Shown here piece after piece: positions 38,888 through 50,332 of a stretch of DNA of 64,000 nucleotides. A program made the translations under genes and the position numbers. This DNA comes from CAVPWP01 sp963709395. GTDB taxonomy: Bacteria; Pseudomonadota; Alphaproteobacteria; Rhodobacterales; Rhodobacteraceae. The stretch covers positions 62,001 to 126,000 of the forward strand of contig CAVPWP010000009.1 in NCBI GenBank assembly GCA_963709395.1, in the 5' to 3' direction. A model generated the notes under the pieces. It had not been told where the DNA came from. It saw only the letters and a program-made list of their open reading frames with translations, and did no database searches. Every line of letters starts with the position of its first letter. Within the stretch, counting starts at the first letter, position 1.

Positions 38888-39651
38888 TGGCGCCTTCTCG
38901 AAACCCGCGGCCTTACCGCCCGCTACGGCGATTTCCAGGCGCTGTTCGGGGTCGATATCCGGCTCGAGCCGGGAGAGACCGTGGCGATCATCGGGGCGAA
39001 CGGGGCGGGCAAGACGACGCTGATGCGGTCGATCACCGGGGTGCTGAAGACCGCGCCGGACGAGATCCTGCACAAGGGCGTCGAGATCGGCCACCTGCCC
39101 GCCGACACGATCATGAAACGCGGCATCGCCATGGTGCCCGAGGGGCGGCGGCTCTTTCCGTCGCTGAGCGTCGAGGAGAACCTGTCATCGCGGCATCGGC
39201 GGCAGCGACTTGGCGACCGGATCGACAGTTTCTTCAGCCGCTTCACCGGGGGCCCGTGGCGCTGACGGCGACGGGCAGGTCTGACTCGACCGTCTGACCT
39301 CTTCCCGATCCTGCAAGGAGCGGCGGACAGTCCCCCGGCACGGCGCTGTCGGGCGGCCAGCAGCAGATGGTCGCCATCGGGCGCGCGCTGATGTCGAACC
39401 CCGAGGTCCTTCTGTGCGACGAGATCAGCCTCGGCCTTGCCCCGGTGGTGATCAAGGACATCTATGCCGCGCTCCCGCAGATCCGGCAAAGCGGCGCCAG
39501 CGTGATCGTTGTCGAGCAGGATATCGGGCAGGCACTGGCCGTGTCCGACCGCGTCTACTGCATGATGGAGGGGCGGGTGACGCTGGAAGGCCGCCCGTCC
39601 GACATCAGCCGCGACGATATCCACGCGGCCTATTTCGGGGCAGCGGCATGA
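38887..39651 (+). CDS. livF: Liv-type ABC transporter ATP-binding protein (several frame breaks)
   Basis: About 254 aa expected. After a break near 38894 the frame reads LLETRGLTARYGDFQALFGV and GANGAGKTTLMRSITG (Walker A), then MVPEGRRLFPSLSVEENL. Between about 39185 and 39350 the frame is lost more than once. It resumes with GTALSGGQQQMVAIGRALMS (signature) and VLLCDEISLGLAP (Walker B) to the stop. This is the worst-preserved gene of the operon, yet both ends are fully typical. Functional in all likelihood if resequenced. Confidence 0.8.
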
Positions 39652-40509
39652 TCTGGGTCGACACCATCGTGCAAGGCATCCTTCTGGGCGGGCTCTATGC
39701 GCTTTTCGCCGCGGGTCTCAGCCTCGTCTTCGGGATCATGCGGCTGGTGAACCTTGCCCATGGCGATCTCATCGTCCTGGCGGCCTATCTGATCCTCGTC
39801 ATCGTCTCGGTGCTGGGCCTCCATCCTTTCGTGGCCACGCTGGTCGCGGCACCGGTGATGTTCGCTGCTGGGCTGGGTGCTTCAGAACGTCGTGCTGAAC
39901 CGCACGCTGGGCGACGACATCCTGCCACCGCTGCTGGTGACCTTCGGTCTGTCGATCGTCCTCCAGAACGGTCTGCTCGAGGGCTTCTCCGCCGACAGCC
40001 AGCGCATTCCGCTGGGCCCGCTCGAAACCGCGTCGGTCTCGGTCGGGCCGCTGAACCTTGGGGTCATGCCGCTTCTGACCTTCGCCGCGGCGATCCTCGT
40101 GATCGTCGGGCTGAACCAGATCTTCTACCGCACCGCCCTCGGCCGCGCTTTCCGCGCCACCTCGGACGACGCGACGACCGCCAGCCTGATGGGCATCCGG
40201 CCCGACCGGGTCTTCGCCATCGCCACGGCCATCGCCATGCTGGTGGTCACCATCGCGGCGCTCTTTCTGGGCACGCGCGCGAATTTCGATCCGTCGATCG
40301 GCCCCGCGCGGCTGATCTACGCCTTCGAGGCGGTGATCATCGGCGGGCTGGGCAGTCTCTGGGGCACGCTGGCGGGCGGGATCATCATCGGGGTGGCGCA
40401 GACCCTCGGTGCAGCCGTCAACCCCGAATGGCAGATCCTCGCCGGCCATGTCGCCTTCCTGATCGTCCTCCTGGTCCGCCCGCGCGGCCTTTTTCCGAAG
40501 GGGGGCTGA
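39648..40509 (+). CDS. livH: Liv-type ABC transporter permease (one frame break)
   Basis: About 286 aa, multiple helices. It starts MIWVDTIVQGILLGGLYALF, with the LivH hallmark MRLVNLAHGDLIVLAAY, and ends IVLLVRPRGLFPKGG. The frame changes near 39868, explained by one extra G. The start overlaps the LivF stop (ATGA). Confidence 0.88.
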
Positions 40510-40512
40510 GAC

Positions 40513-41581
40513 ATGGCGTCGACGCCCTATTCCGTGACCATGCGCACGCCCGCCTCGACCATCGCCATGGTCGCCGCACTTGCGCTGATCGCCGGTGCTG
40601 GCGGCAGCGCCCACCTTCGCCTCGCGCGGGATGATACAGGACCTGTTCTTCATCCTGACCATGCTGACGCTGGCGCAGTTCTGGAACCTGCTGGCGGGCT
40701 ACGGCGGGCCTCGTCTCGGTCGGCCAGCAGGCGTTCGTGGGCCTCGGGGCCTATGCGCTGTTACGGCGCGGTGATCCTTGGCGGGGTCGATCCGGTCCTG
40801 TCGATCCTGATCGCGGGCGTGCGCGGCGCTGGTGCTGGCGGTGCCCACGGCGTTCTTCGCCTTCCGTCTGCAGGGGGCCTATTTCGCCATCGGCACCTGG
40901 GTCATCGCCGAGGTCGCGCGCCTGTCGGTGGCGCAGTGGCAGGCGGTGGGCGGCGGCACAGGCACGTCGCTGCCCCGCGCGGCGCTGCGCGACATGGCGC
41001 TTGTGGGCTGGATCGAGACCACCTTCGACCTGCGCGCAAGCGAAGCGCGCGATGTCCTGACCTACTGGCTGGCGCTGGCGCTGGCGGTGGCCACCATCGC
41101 GGGGATCTACTGGCTCTTGCGCACCAAGCGCGGCCTTGCCCTGGCGGCGGTGCGCGACAACACCGAGGCCGCGCGGTCGGTTGGCGTCGACGCGGGGCGG
41201 ATGAAATGGCTGGTGTTCCTGACCTCGGCCTTCGGCACCGGCCTGGCCGGGGGGCTGATCTACCTTCAGAAGGCGCGCATCTCGCCCGATGCAGCGTTCA
41301 GCGTCACCGACTGGACGGCTTACGTCATCTTCATCGTGGTGATCGGCGGGATCGGCACGATCGAGGGGCCGATCATCGGCGTTCTCGTGTTCTTCCTGCT
41401 GCAAAGCCTCTTTGCCGATTACGGGTCGTGGTACCTGATCCTGCTCGGCCTCATCGGGATCGGCGTGATGCTGTTCGCGCCCCGCGGTCTCTGGGGCCTT
41501 CTGTCCGAAAAGACCGGTATCCAGCTTTTCCCCGTGCGGCGGCGTCTCGTCGGCGGGGCCCTGACGAAAACGGAGAACTGA
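40513..41581 (+). CDS. livM: Liv-type ABC transporter permease (several frame breaks)
   Basis: About 355 aa expected. Pieces in different frames between 40600 and 40840 give DLFFILTMLTLAQFWNLLAG and GLGAYAL. From about 40840 one frame continues FFAFRLQGAYFAIGTWVIAE through VVIGGIGTIEGPIIGVLVFF to PRGLWGLLSEKTG. This is the LivM pattern. At least four breaks lie in its first third. Confidence 0.82.
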
Positions 41582-41584
41582 CCC

Positions 41585-43343
41585 ATGGCTGACATCACCA
41601 CCGACGTCCTGATCATCGGCACCGGGCCCGCAGGCTCGGCCACGGCGGCGCTTCTGTCGTCCTACGGGGTCGAGAACATGGCGGTGAACCGCTATCGCTG
41701 GCTGGCCAACACGCCGCGCGCGCACATCACCAACCAGCGCACGATGGAAGTGCTGCGCGATCTCGGCCGCGAGGTCGAGGACGAGGCCTACATGTTCGCC
41801 ACCCATCAGGACCTGATGGGCGAGAACATCTTCTGCGAAAGCCTTGCCGGCGAAGAGATCGGGCGGATGAAATCCTGGGGCAACCACCCCCTCTCGAAGG
41901 CCGAACACCTTCTGTCGTCGCCCTACGATGATGAACGACCTGCCGCAGACCTTCATGGAGCCCTTGCTCTTCAAGACCGCCTGTTCGCGCGGCACGCAGG
42001 CGCGGATGTCGACTGAATATGTCAGTCACACGCAGGATGCCGAGGGTGTCACGACAACCTGCCACGATCGCCTGACGGGCAAGCCGGTGACGATCCGCTC
42101 GAAGTACCTCGTCGGCGCAGACGGCGGCAATTCGCTGGTGGCCGAACACGCAGGCCTGCCGTTCGAGGGGCAAGATGGGTGTCGGCGGGTCGATGAACAT
42201 CCTCTTCCGCGCGGACCTGTCGAAATACGTCGCCCATCGGCCAAGCGTCCTTTACTGGGTCATGCAGCCCGGCGCGGACGTCGGCGGGATCGGCATGGGG
42301 CTGGTCCGCATGGTCCGCCCCTGGAACGAATGGCTGATCGTCTGGGGCTACGACATCAACCAGCCCGCCCCCGAAGTGGACGAGGCCATGGCCACACAGG
42401 TCGCGCGCCAGCTTGTCGGCGACCCCGACCTCGAGATCGAGCTTCTGTCGGCCAACACCTGGACCGTGAACAACATGTACGCGACCCACATGCAGAAGGA
42501 CCGCGTGTTCATCATGGGCGATGCCGCGCACCGGCACCCGCCGTCGAACGGGCTGGGGTCGAACACGTCGATCCAGGACAGCTTCAACCTTGCGTGGAAG
42601 CTGGCGGCGGTGCTGAAGGGGCAGGCGGGACCGGGCTTCTGGACAGCTATTCGCAGGAACGCGCGCCGGTCGCCAAGCAGATCGTGACCCGCGCCAACCA
42701 GTCGATCGGCGAGTTCGGCCCGATCTTCGAGGCGCTGGGGATGACCGGCGGCACCGATATCGAGAAGATCCAGGCGAGCATGGATGCCCGCTGCGACGCG
42801 ACACCGGCGGCCGAGCGCCAGCGCGAGGCGATCCGCGAGGCGATCGCCTTCAAGAAGTACGAATTCGATGCCCACGGGGTCGAGATGAACCAGCGCTACC
42901 GGTCGGGCGCGGTCGAGACCGACGGTCAGATCGAGCCGGCCTTCGACCTCGATGCCGAACTGCACTACCAGCCCACCACCTGGCCCGGGGCGCGCATCCC
43001 CCATGTCTGGCTCTTCGAGCATGAGACGGGCGACAAGCACTCGACGCTCGATCTCTGCGGCAAGGGGCGCTTCACGCTGTTCACCGGGATCGGCGGCGAG
43101 GCTTGGGAAGACGCGGCGGCGACGGTCGGACCCGAGTTCGACCTTGATATCCGGGTCCATGTCGTCGGGCCGCGCCGCAGGGTCGTCGACCACACCGGCG
43201 ACTGGGCGCGGGCGCGTGAGGTGACGGATTCGGGCGCCATCCTCGTGCGCCCCGACCAGCACGTCGCCTGGCGCGCCGAGGCGATGACCGACGACCCGGC
43301 CGCCGAACTGCGACGCGTCCTGACCAAGATCCTGGCACGCTGA
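41585..43343 (+). CDS. FAD-dependent phenol-type hydroxylase, TfdB-like (three frame breaks)
   Basis: About 585 aa, class A flavoprotein monooxygenase. Motifs: the FAD-binding LIIGTGPAGSATAALLSSYG, RAHITNQRTMEVLRDLG, YLVGADGGNSLV, and the ribityl-binding GDAAHRHPPSNGLGSNTS. The C-terminal thioredoxin-like domain is present (LFTGIGGEAWED, VRPDQHVAWRA). Breaks near 41930, 42175 and 42640 correspond to an extra A, an extra C and a missing C. The closest functional type is 2,4-dichlorophenol/resorcinol hydroxylase. With hydroxyquinol dioxygenase and maleylacetate reductase in the same operon, hydroxylation of resorcinol or a related phenol to hydroxyquinol is the best reading. Confidence 0.86.
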
Positions 43344-43357
43344 AGGGAGACACCATC

Positions 43358-44237
43358 ATGCAAGCGCACGAGAAGGGCTTTTTCACCGAGGACGACAGCG
43401 TCGAGGTCGTCACCGGGCGCAACGCGGACGCCAAGGATCGAGCGCCTGAAGGAGGTGATGGAGGTCGTCACCCGCAAGCTGCACGAAGCGGTCAAGGAGA
43501 TCGAGCCGACGCAGGACGAATGGTTCGCGGCGATCCAGTTCCTGACCGCGACCGGACACATGTGCAACGACTGGCGGCAGGAGTTCATCCTGCTGTCGGA
43601 TGTGCTTGGCGTGTCGATGCTGGTCGACGCGATCAACTCGCGCCGGCCCTCGGGGGCCTCGGAGAACACCGTGCTCGGGCCGTTCCATGTCGGCGGCGCG
43701 CCGGAATACGAGATGGGCGCCAACATCTGCCTCGACCAGAAGGGCGAAGACATGGTGGTGCGCGGCCGCATCCTCGACACCGAAGGCAACCCGGTCGAGG
43801 GCGCGCGGATCGATGTCTGGCAGGCCAATGACGAAGGGTTCTACGATGTGCAGCAGAAGGGGTTCCAGCCCGATTTCAATCTGCGCGGCGTCTTCACCAC
43901 GGGGCCGGACGGCGCCTACTGGTTCAAGGCGGTGAAGCCCAAGTTCTACCCCATCCCGGACGATGGCCCGGTGGGCAAGCTGCTGGGCCAGCTTGGCCGG
44001 CATCCCTATCGCCCGGCGCATCTGCACTACATCATCACGGCTGACGGCTACGATCCGCTGACCACGCATATCTTCGACCCCGACGATCCCTACATCAACT
44101 CGGACGCCGTGTTCGGGGTGAAGGAAAGCCTGCTGGCGGAGTTCCGGAAGGTCGACGATCCGGCGCGTGTGGCAGAAATGGGGTTCGACGGACCCTACTG
44201 GGACGTGACCTTCGACTTCGTTCTGGCGCGGGTCTGA
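43358..44237 (+). CDS. Hydroxyquinol 1,2-dioxygenase-like intradiol dioxygenase (one frame break)
   Basis: About 292 aa. An N-terminal helical domain (EVVTRKLHEAVKEIEPTQDEW) is followed by the intradiol core: VLGPFHVGGAPEYEMG, ARIDVWQANDEGFYDVQ with the first Tyr ligand, and GRHPYRPAHLHYII with the second Tyr and two His ligands of the ferric iron. The frame shifts near 43438 (one extra base). The enzyme opens hydroxyquinol between its adjacent hydroxyls to give maleylacetate, the substrate of the reductase in this cluster. Confidence 0.88.
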
Positions 44238-44240
44238 GCC

Positions 44241-45071
44241 ATGGCGAAGCCCTGCATCATCTGCGTGGCGATCACCGGGTCGCTGCCGCGCAAGGAGGAC
44301 AACCCGGCGGTTCCGATCACCGTCTCCGAACAGGTCGAAAGCACGCACGAGGCGTTCGAGGCCGGGGCCTCGATCGTCCATGCCCATGTGCGCAACGACG
44401 ATCAGACGCCAAGCTCCGACCCCGAGCGGTTCGCGCGGCTGAAGGAAGGGATCGAGGCCCATTGCCCCGGAATGATCGTCCAGTTCTCGACCGGGGGCCG
44501 GTCGGGCGCGGGGAAGGAGCGGGGCGGGATGCTGCCGCTACGGCCGGACATGGCGTCGCTCACCGTTGGGTCCAACAACTTTCCGACCCGGGTCTACGAG
44601 AATCCGCCCGATCTTGTGGATTGGCTCGCATCGGAGATGCTGAGGCATGACGTGAAGCCCGAGGTCGAGGCCTTCGACCTGTCGCACATCTTCCAGGCTG
44701 CTGCGATGGCCGCGGACGGGCGGCTCAAGGCGCCGCTTTACGTGCAGTTCGTCATGGGCGTGAAGAACGCCATGCCCGCCGACCGTCCAGCCTTCGAATT
44801 CTTCATCGAAACGCTGGGTCGCCTTGCTCCCGATGCGGAATGGTGCGCGGCGGGCATCGGACGGCACCAGATCGAGGTGAACGAATGGTGCATCGAACGG
44901 GGCGGGCATTGCCGCACCGGGCTTGAGGACAACATCCGACTCGACCGAACGACACTGGCGCCGTCGAACGCGGCGCTGGTGCGCCGGACGGTCGATCTCT
45001 GCGCCAGGTACGACCGCCCGGTGGCATCGCCCGCCGAGGCGCGCCGGATGCTGGGATTGTCCCCGGCGTGA
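44241..45071 (+). CDS. Beta-keto acid cleavage enzyme (BKACE, DUF849 family)
   Basis: 276 aa, intact. Metal-binding His47 and His49 lie in IVHAHVRND, with FSTGGRSG, ASLTVGSNNFP, EVEAFDLSHIF and HCRTGLEDNIRLD further on, the family hallmarks. BKACE enzymes convert a beta-keto acid and acetyl-CoA into acetoacetate and a CoA ester. The gene begins 4 bp after the dioxygenase stop. The pathway product 3-oxoadipate is a beta-keto acid, so this enzyme may produce succinyl-CoA and acetoacetate in place of the usual CoA-transferase/thiolase pair. None of those genes is in the window. Confidence 0.88.
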   Translation: MAKPCIICVAITGSLPRKEDNPAVPITVSEQVESTHEAFEAGASIVHAHVRNDDQTPSSDPERFARLKEGIEAHCPGMIVQFSTGGRSGAGKERGGMLPLRPDMASLTVGSNNFPTRVYENPPDLVDWLASEMLRHDVKPEVEAFDLSHIFQAAAMAADGRLKAPLYVQFVMGVKNAMPADRPAFEFFIETLGRLAPDAEWCAAGIGRHQIEVNEWCIERGGHCRTGLEDNIRLDRTTLAPSNAALVRRTVDLCARYDRPVASPAEARRMLGLSPA

Positions 45072-45132
45072 TCGGGGGGCGACATAAGGCGGGACGAAAG
45101 CAGGCCGGGTTGGAGACGCGAGAGACGCCCGA

Positions 45133-46609
45133 TCAGAGGCCCTGAAGGCCGGCGCTGATCGGGCGGACACCGCGATAGAGCTCCTGGTAGAGCGCAAAGC
45201 GTGCCTCTGCGATGGCGGCGGCCTCGGGATCGGGGTCGAACCGGCGGTCGATGGCGACAAGGGCCGAGGTGGCCTCGCCCAGGTCCGCGAGCGCGCCCGA
45301 GGCGACCCCGGCCATCACCAGCGCCCCCATCGCGCCGGCTTCGGGCATGGTCACCCGTTCCAGGGGTCGCCCCAGGACGTTGGCCCGGATCCGGCACCAG
45401 GCATCCGACGCCGCCCCGCCGCCGCCGTGGCGCAGGGGCAGGGCGGTACGTGCGCCGCTCCGCTCGACCGCCTCGAGCGCCAGCCGGGCCGAGAAGGCGA
45501 CCCCTTCCATCACGGCGGCGGCGATCTCGGCCGGTCCGGTGCTGCTTGTCAGCCCTGCGAAGGCCCCGCGCGAGGCCGCGTCCCAAAGCGGCGCACGCTC
45601 GCCTTCGAGATGCGGCAGGAAAAGCGGGCTGGACGGGGTGATCCGCGCGGTCTCCGCCAGCGCCCCGAGCGACGCCGGGTCGCGGCCCAGAAGCCGCCCC
45701 AGCCAGTCGAGCGAGGCACCGCCTGACTGGGTCGGGCCGGCGTGCAGCGTGATCCCGCGCCAGTCGGGAAAGGCCACGACGCCCGGCTCTCCGGTCCGGG
45801 TGGCCGAGATCAGGCCCAGCACCTCGCTGGTGCCCGACAGGTAGATCCCTTGCCCTTCGCCGCGCGACCCCAAGCCCGAACATCGCCGCCCAGGCGTCCA
45901 TCGTGCCGGTGGCGACCGGCACGCCGGCAAACGGGCCGGCCGCGATGCGGCCCGCAACCGAAAGCGGGTCGCAAAGCGGTGGCAAGACCGACGTCCGCGC
46001 GCGGCAGAAGCCCGAGGATCGCGGGCGCATAGACAAGCTCGGGGCCGACAAGCCCCACGGCGGAAAGCGGGTCGGCGACGGACCGACCGGTCAGCCGGGC
46101 GATCACCCAGTCCTTGGGAAGCATCACATGTGACGTGCGCGCCCAGCAGATCGGGCTCCTGCGCCGCGACCCAGGCCATGCGCGACAGCGCGTGGCTGGC
46201 GTCGATGGGGATGGGCGCGCCAAGGGCTGCGAGCTTTTCGGCCGGGTCCAACCGGGCGTCCAAGCCGCGCGGCCTCGGCTGCGGGGCGGGTATCCTGCCA
46301 GGTGATCGCGGGGCGAAGCGGCGCGTGACCGGCATCGCAGAAGACATGGGTGTTCACCTGCGACGTGACGCCGACCGCGACGACATCGGCCGCGCGCGGA
46401 TGGGCGGCGAAACGGGCAAGAGCGGCCTCGACATGCCCCATCCAGTCGGCGGGGGCCTGTTCGGCCATGCCCGGGGTCGCGCGCTGTGTCGGGTGGGTGC
46501 CGGAAAAGGCGTCGATGCGCCGGCCTCCGGGCGCGGCCATCACCGCCTTGACCGAGCTGGTGCCGACATCGATCCCGATCAGGACCGGTTCGGTGCCGTG
46601 GGATGTCAT
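45133..46609 (-). CDS. FGGY-family carbohydrate kinase, xylulokinase-like (about four frame breaks)
   Basis: About 490 aa. The start MTSHGTEPVLIGIDVGTSSV has the phosphate motif; then GVTSQVNTHVFC and PAITWQDTRP; later fragments read VMLPKDWVIARLTGRSVAD, GVPVATGTMDAWAAMFGLG, IYLSGTSEVLGL and PLRHGGGGAASDAWCRIRA. Breaks lie near 46257, 46130, 45990 and 45870. It is divergent from a sugar ABC operon, so it probably phosphorylates the imported pentose, pentitol or ketose. Confidence 0.83.
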
Positions 46610-46709
46610 GGCGGGCGCTCCCTTCCGATCTGACCTGTGGACCTTCCGCGGCGCGGCTGGCAATACTCGCCTCCAGCAATAGGGCCGGAACGCATCGGAG
46701 GACAAGCGG

Positions 46710-47627
46710 ATGGCAATCAGGACAGGACTTGCGGGCATCACCATCGCCGCCGCGCTTGCGGGCGGGGCCTCGGCGCAGGAGGTGGCGGTGATCACCCCCT
46801 ACCTCGCCCAGCCGGGGACACAGTTCTATGTCGACGGATTCTCGGCGCGCGCGGACGAGCTTGGCTGGGAGGTCAACGTGATCGACACCGCCGGCGACGT
46901 TGCCGCCGTCATCAGCCGGATCGAGGACGTGGTCACGCAGGGCGTCGATGCCATCGTCATCAACGTCGACCCGGCCCAGGTGGGCGCGGGGCTTCAGACC
47001 GCCGCCGATGCCGGCATTCCCGTGGTCGGGATGGACGCGGGCAGCGACCCGCTGGTGGCCGCGAACGTGACGTCGAACGGCTATGCCATGGCAGCCGAGA
47101 CCGCCGTCTATGTCGCCAACCGGATCGGCGGCGAAGGCAATGTGGTGATGTTCACCTTCGATCCCTTCCCGCCGGTGCAGGTGCGCGGCGCCATCGCCGA
47201 CGCCGTCTTCGGCAACTTCCCGGACATCTCGGTGATCGACCGGATCACGCCGGATGTCAGCGACGGCGGGATCGCCGACAGCCGCGCCAAGATGGAGGCC
47301 GTTCTGGCCGCCAACCCCGAGCCCGGCAGCATCGCCGCGGTCTGGGCGGCCTGGGATCAGCCGGCGCTGGGCGCGCTTCAGGCGATCGAGGCCGCCGGGC
47401 GCGAGGGCGAAGGCATCGTCATCACCGGGATCGACGCCAACCCGCAGGCCCGCGATGCCATCGCGCAGGGCGGCAACTTCGAGGCCTCGGTCGCGCAGGA
47501 CTTCGACGGTATTGGCCGGACCACCGCCGACACCGTCGCGCGGCTTCTGTCCGGCGAGGAGCTGGTGCAGCGCGTGATCTACGTCCCGACGCGCCTGGTC
47601 ACCGTGGCGAACGTGTCCGACGAGTGA
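46710..47627 (+). CDS. Sugar ABC transporter periplasmic binding protein
   Basis: 305 aa, intact. Signal peptide MAIRTGLAGITIAAALAGG ending at ASA-QE. The mature part (VAVITPYLAQPGTQFYVDGF, VTQGVDAIVINVDPAQVG, VVGMDAGSDPLVAANVTSNG, VITGIDANPQARDAI) is of the ribose/xylose/fructose-binding type. It is the first gene of the plus-strand importer operon and its stop overlaps the GTG start of the ATPase gene. Confidence 0.92.
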   Translation: MAIRTGLAGITIAAALAGGASAQEVAVITPYLAQPGTQFYVDGFSARADELGWEVNVIDTAGDVAAVISRIEDVVTQGVDAIVINVDPAQVGAGLQTAADAGIPVVGMDAGSDPLVAANVTSNGYAMAAETAVYVANRIGGEGNVVMFTFDPFPPVQVRGAIADAVFGNFPDISVIDRITPDVSDGGIADSRAKMEAVLAANPEPGSIAAVWAAWDQPALGALQAIEAAGREGEGIVITGIDANPQARDAIAQGGNFEASVAQDFDGIGRTTADTVARLLSGEELVQRVIYVPTRLVTVANVSDE

Positions 47628-49177
47628 CCGCGGGCACGGTTCCTGCACTCTCCCGGCCCGCGCATGTTCTTGCCCTTGAAGGGTTGGGACGGCGCTTCGG
47701 GGCGGTGCAGGCGCTGGATGGGGTGAGCCTTGCGTTTCGGGCGGGCGAGGTTCACGCCCTCATGGGAGAGAACGGTGCCGGCAAATCGACGCTGATCCGC
47801 ATTCTCGCGGGGCTCGACCGGCCCGATACGGGGCGCATCCTGCTTGACGGCGCGGCACTGCCGCCCGCCAGCCCGGCGGCGGTCCGCGCCGCGGGCCTGC
47901 GGTTCATTCATCAGGAACTGCACCCCGTTCCGGGTCTGTCGGTGGCCGAGAACATGCACCTCGACCATCCCTATCCGCGTCGGTTCGGCCTGGTCGACTG
48001 GCCCGCTCTGAATCGCGGCCGCGGGCCGGGCGCTGGGCGGCTGGGCGCTCGAGCGGATCGACCCGCGCCGCGCCGATGACCGACCTTGGCACCGGCGACC
48101 AGATGCTGGTGCGCATCGCCGCCACGCTGATCGGTGGCGATGCGCGCCTGGCTCTATGTCATGGACGAACCCACGGCAGCCCTGACCAATGCCGAGGCCG
48201 AGCGCCTGTTCGACGTGATCTCCGAGCTTCTGCGGCAGGGGGCCGGGGTGCTCTACGTCTCGCACCGGATGGGCGAGGTGATCCGGCTGAGCCATCGGGT
48301 CACGCGTGCTGCGCGATGGGGCCGTGGTGTCGTCAGGGCCGCTGTCGGCGACCAGCCAGACACGCATCATCGACGAGATGACCGGGCGCGATCTGGGCGG
48401 GCTGTTTCCGCCGCGGCGCGCCGCGCGAACCGGCGATGTGGTGCTGCGCGCCGCAGGACCTTTCCGCCGGGCCGCTGCGCCATGCCGATCTTGCGACTTG
48501 CGCGCGGGCGAGGTATTGGGCATCGCCGGGCTTGTCGGGGTCGGGCCGCGGGGCGCTCTTGCGGGCGCTGACCGGCGCGCTGCCGCGCCGCGCAGGCACG
48601 GTCGAGCTTGACGGTCGCCCGCTTGGGCGGACCCCCGCCGAGGTCTGGGCCGCGGGCGTGGCCTATGTTCCGCGCGAACGCCGCTCCGAAGGACTGATGA
48701 CGCGGCGGGCGATCTTCGAGAACGTCGCCCTGCCGCATCTTGCGCCGATTGGCGCGGGGCAGGGTCTTTGTGGACGATCGGTCGCAGCGCCGGATCGCCG
48801 CCGAGATCGGCGCGCGGGTCCAGCTTCGGGCATCCTCGGTGACACAGGCCTGCGACGAGCTTTCGGGCGGCAACCAGCAGAAGGTCCTGTTCGCGCGGGC
48901 CCTGGTCGGGCAGCCCCGTGTGCTGCTTCTGGACGAGCCGACGCGGGGGGTGGACATCGGCGCGCGCTTCGACCTCTACCGGCTGATCCGGGGGCTGAGC
49001 GAGGACGGGGTCGCGGTGATCGTCGCCTCGTCGGACCTGCCCGAGCTTCTGGGCCTGTCCGACCGCATCGCCGTGATGCGCGACGGGCATCTGGCCGAGA
49101 CCTTGCCCGCCGAGGGGCTGACCGAGGCGGCGCTTCTGGCGCGGTTCTACCACGAAGCGGCGGAGGTGCCTGCATGA
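47624..49177 (+). CDS. Sugar ABC transporter ATP-binding protein, RbsA-like (at least five frame breaks)
   Basis: About 517 aa expected. The GTG at 47624 overlaps the preceding stop. Cassette one: Walker A GENGAGKST, IHQELHPVPGLSVAENM, then Walker B VMDEPTAAL in another frame. Cassette two: YVPRERRSEGLMTRRAIFEN, LSGGNQQKVLFARALVG and LLLDEPTRGVDIGARFDLY. Breaks are concentrated between 48010 and 48780. Every expected motif is present in order, which argues against true decay. Confidence 0.82.
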
Positions 49178-50155
49178 TCGACACCCTGCGGCGTTTCGGC
49201 GGGATGTTCGGGATGATCGCCGTCGTGGCCTTCTTCGCGATCAGCCTGCCCGACACGTTCCTCACCGCGCGCAACTGGCTGAACATCAGCCAGCAGATCA
49301 GCATGCTGGCGGTCGTCGCCGCCGCCATGACCGTGGTGATGGTCATGGGCGATTTCGATCTTTCGGTGGGCTCGATGGCGTCGCTTTCGGGGGTCGTCGC
49401 GGCGGCGCTGTTCGTGCAGGGCTGGCCCGTTCCGGCCGCGGTCGCCGCGGCTTTGGCCGTCGGACTGGCGGGGGGGCTTTTCAACGGGTTTCTGGTCAGC
49501 CTGGTCGGCATCCTGCCCTTCGTGGCCACGCTTGCGACGCTGACGGTCTTCAGCGGCCTCGCCTTCATCGTCAGCGGCGGGCGGACGATCTTCGGCCGGG
49601 ATATCCCGACCGCCTTCAGCGATTTCGCGCGGGGCGGGCCGGTGATCGGGACGGTGGACGACCGCGCGCTCGTCCTGCCGAACCTGACGATCGTGGCGTT
49701 CCTGGTGATCGTTCGTCGTCTGGATCGTGCTGGAACAGACAAGCTACGGGCGGCGGCTCTACGCCATCGGCGGCAATCGCGAGGCCGCGCGTCTGGCCGG
49801 GCTCAAGGTGGTGGCGCTGCGCTTCAGCGCCTTCGCCTTCACCGGCGTCGGGGCCGCGCTGGCCGGGCTGATGTACGCAAGCCGCGTCGCCTCGGCCAAC
49901 CCGACGCAGGGCGACGGGCTGATGCTGACCGCGATCGCGGCGGTGTTTCTGGGGATGACGCTGACGCGGGACGGCCAGCCCCGGGTCCTGGCGACCCTGG
50001 CCGGGGTTGTGGTCCTCGGGGTGCTCGACAACGGGCTGACCCAGATGCGGGTCGACAGCTACGTGCGCCAGGTTCTGGTCGGGGCCATCATTCTTGTCGC
50101 GGTGGGGGCAAGCGCCCTTGGACGCCGCGGCCTGTCGCGGCAGCCGGGTCGGTAG
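49174..50155 (+). CDS. Sugar ABC transporter permease (one frame break)
   Basis: About 326 aa, multiple helices. AMTVVMVMGDFDLSVGSMAS is the RbsC-type motif, and TAIAAVFLGMTL marks the C-terminal part. The frame shifts near 49715 (one extra base) before VLEQTSYGRRLYAIGGNREAA. The start overlaps the ATPase stop (ATGA). A single permease here presumably forms a homodimer, in contrast to the two-permease system at 20.5-22.4 kb. Confidence 0.88.
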
Positions 50156-50332
50156 CGGCGCGCCGCCGGCGCCGCGGTGAACTGGACGGCGACGCGTCCG
50201 CACCCCTAGACTGTGCGGACACGACACTGCACGAGGCAGGGCATACCGGGAGGGCACCATGTCGAACACTGCGCCTAGGGGGCAGGCGGGCCGGTCCGGC
50301 CGCACCGCTCACGGCAAGACCGCCGCCTGACC

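Noticed and set aside
45069..45135. Inverted repeat TGATCGGG ... CCCGATCA between the convergent BKACE and kinase genes
   Set aside because: The arms are 8 bp with a loop of about 50 bp and no T-tract, and they include both stop codons; too weak to call a terminator.
47624..49177. RbsA-like ATPase gene as a genuine pseudogene
   Set aside because: Although it has at least five breaks, all motifs of both cassettes remain in order and its operon partners are intact, which fits sequence error better than decay.
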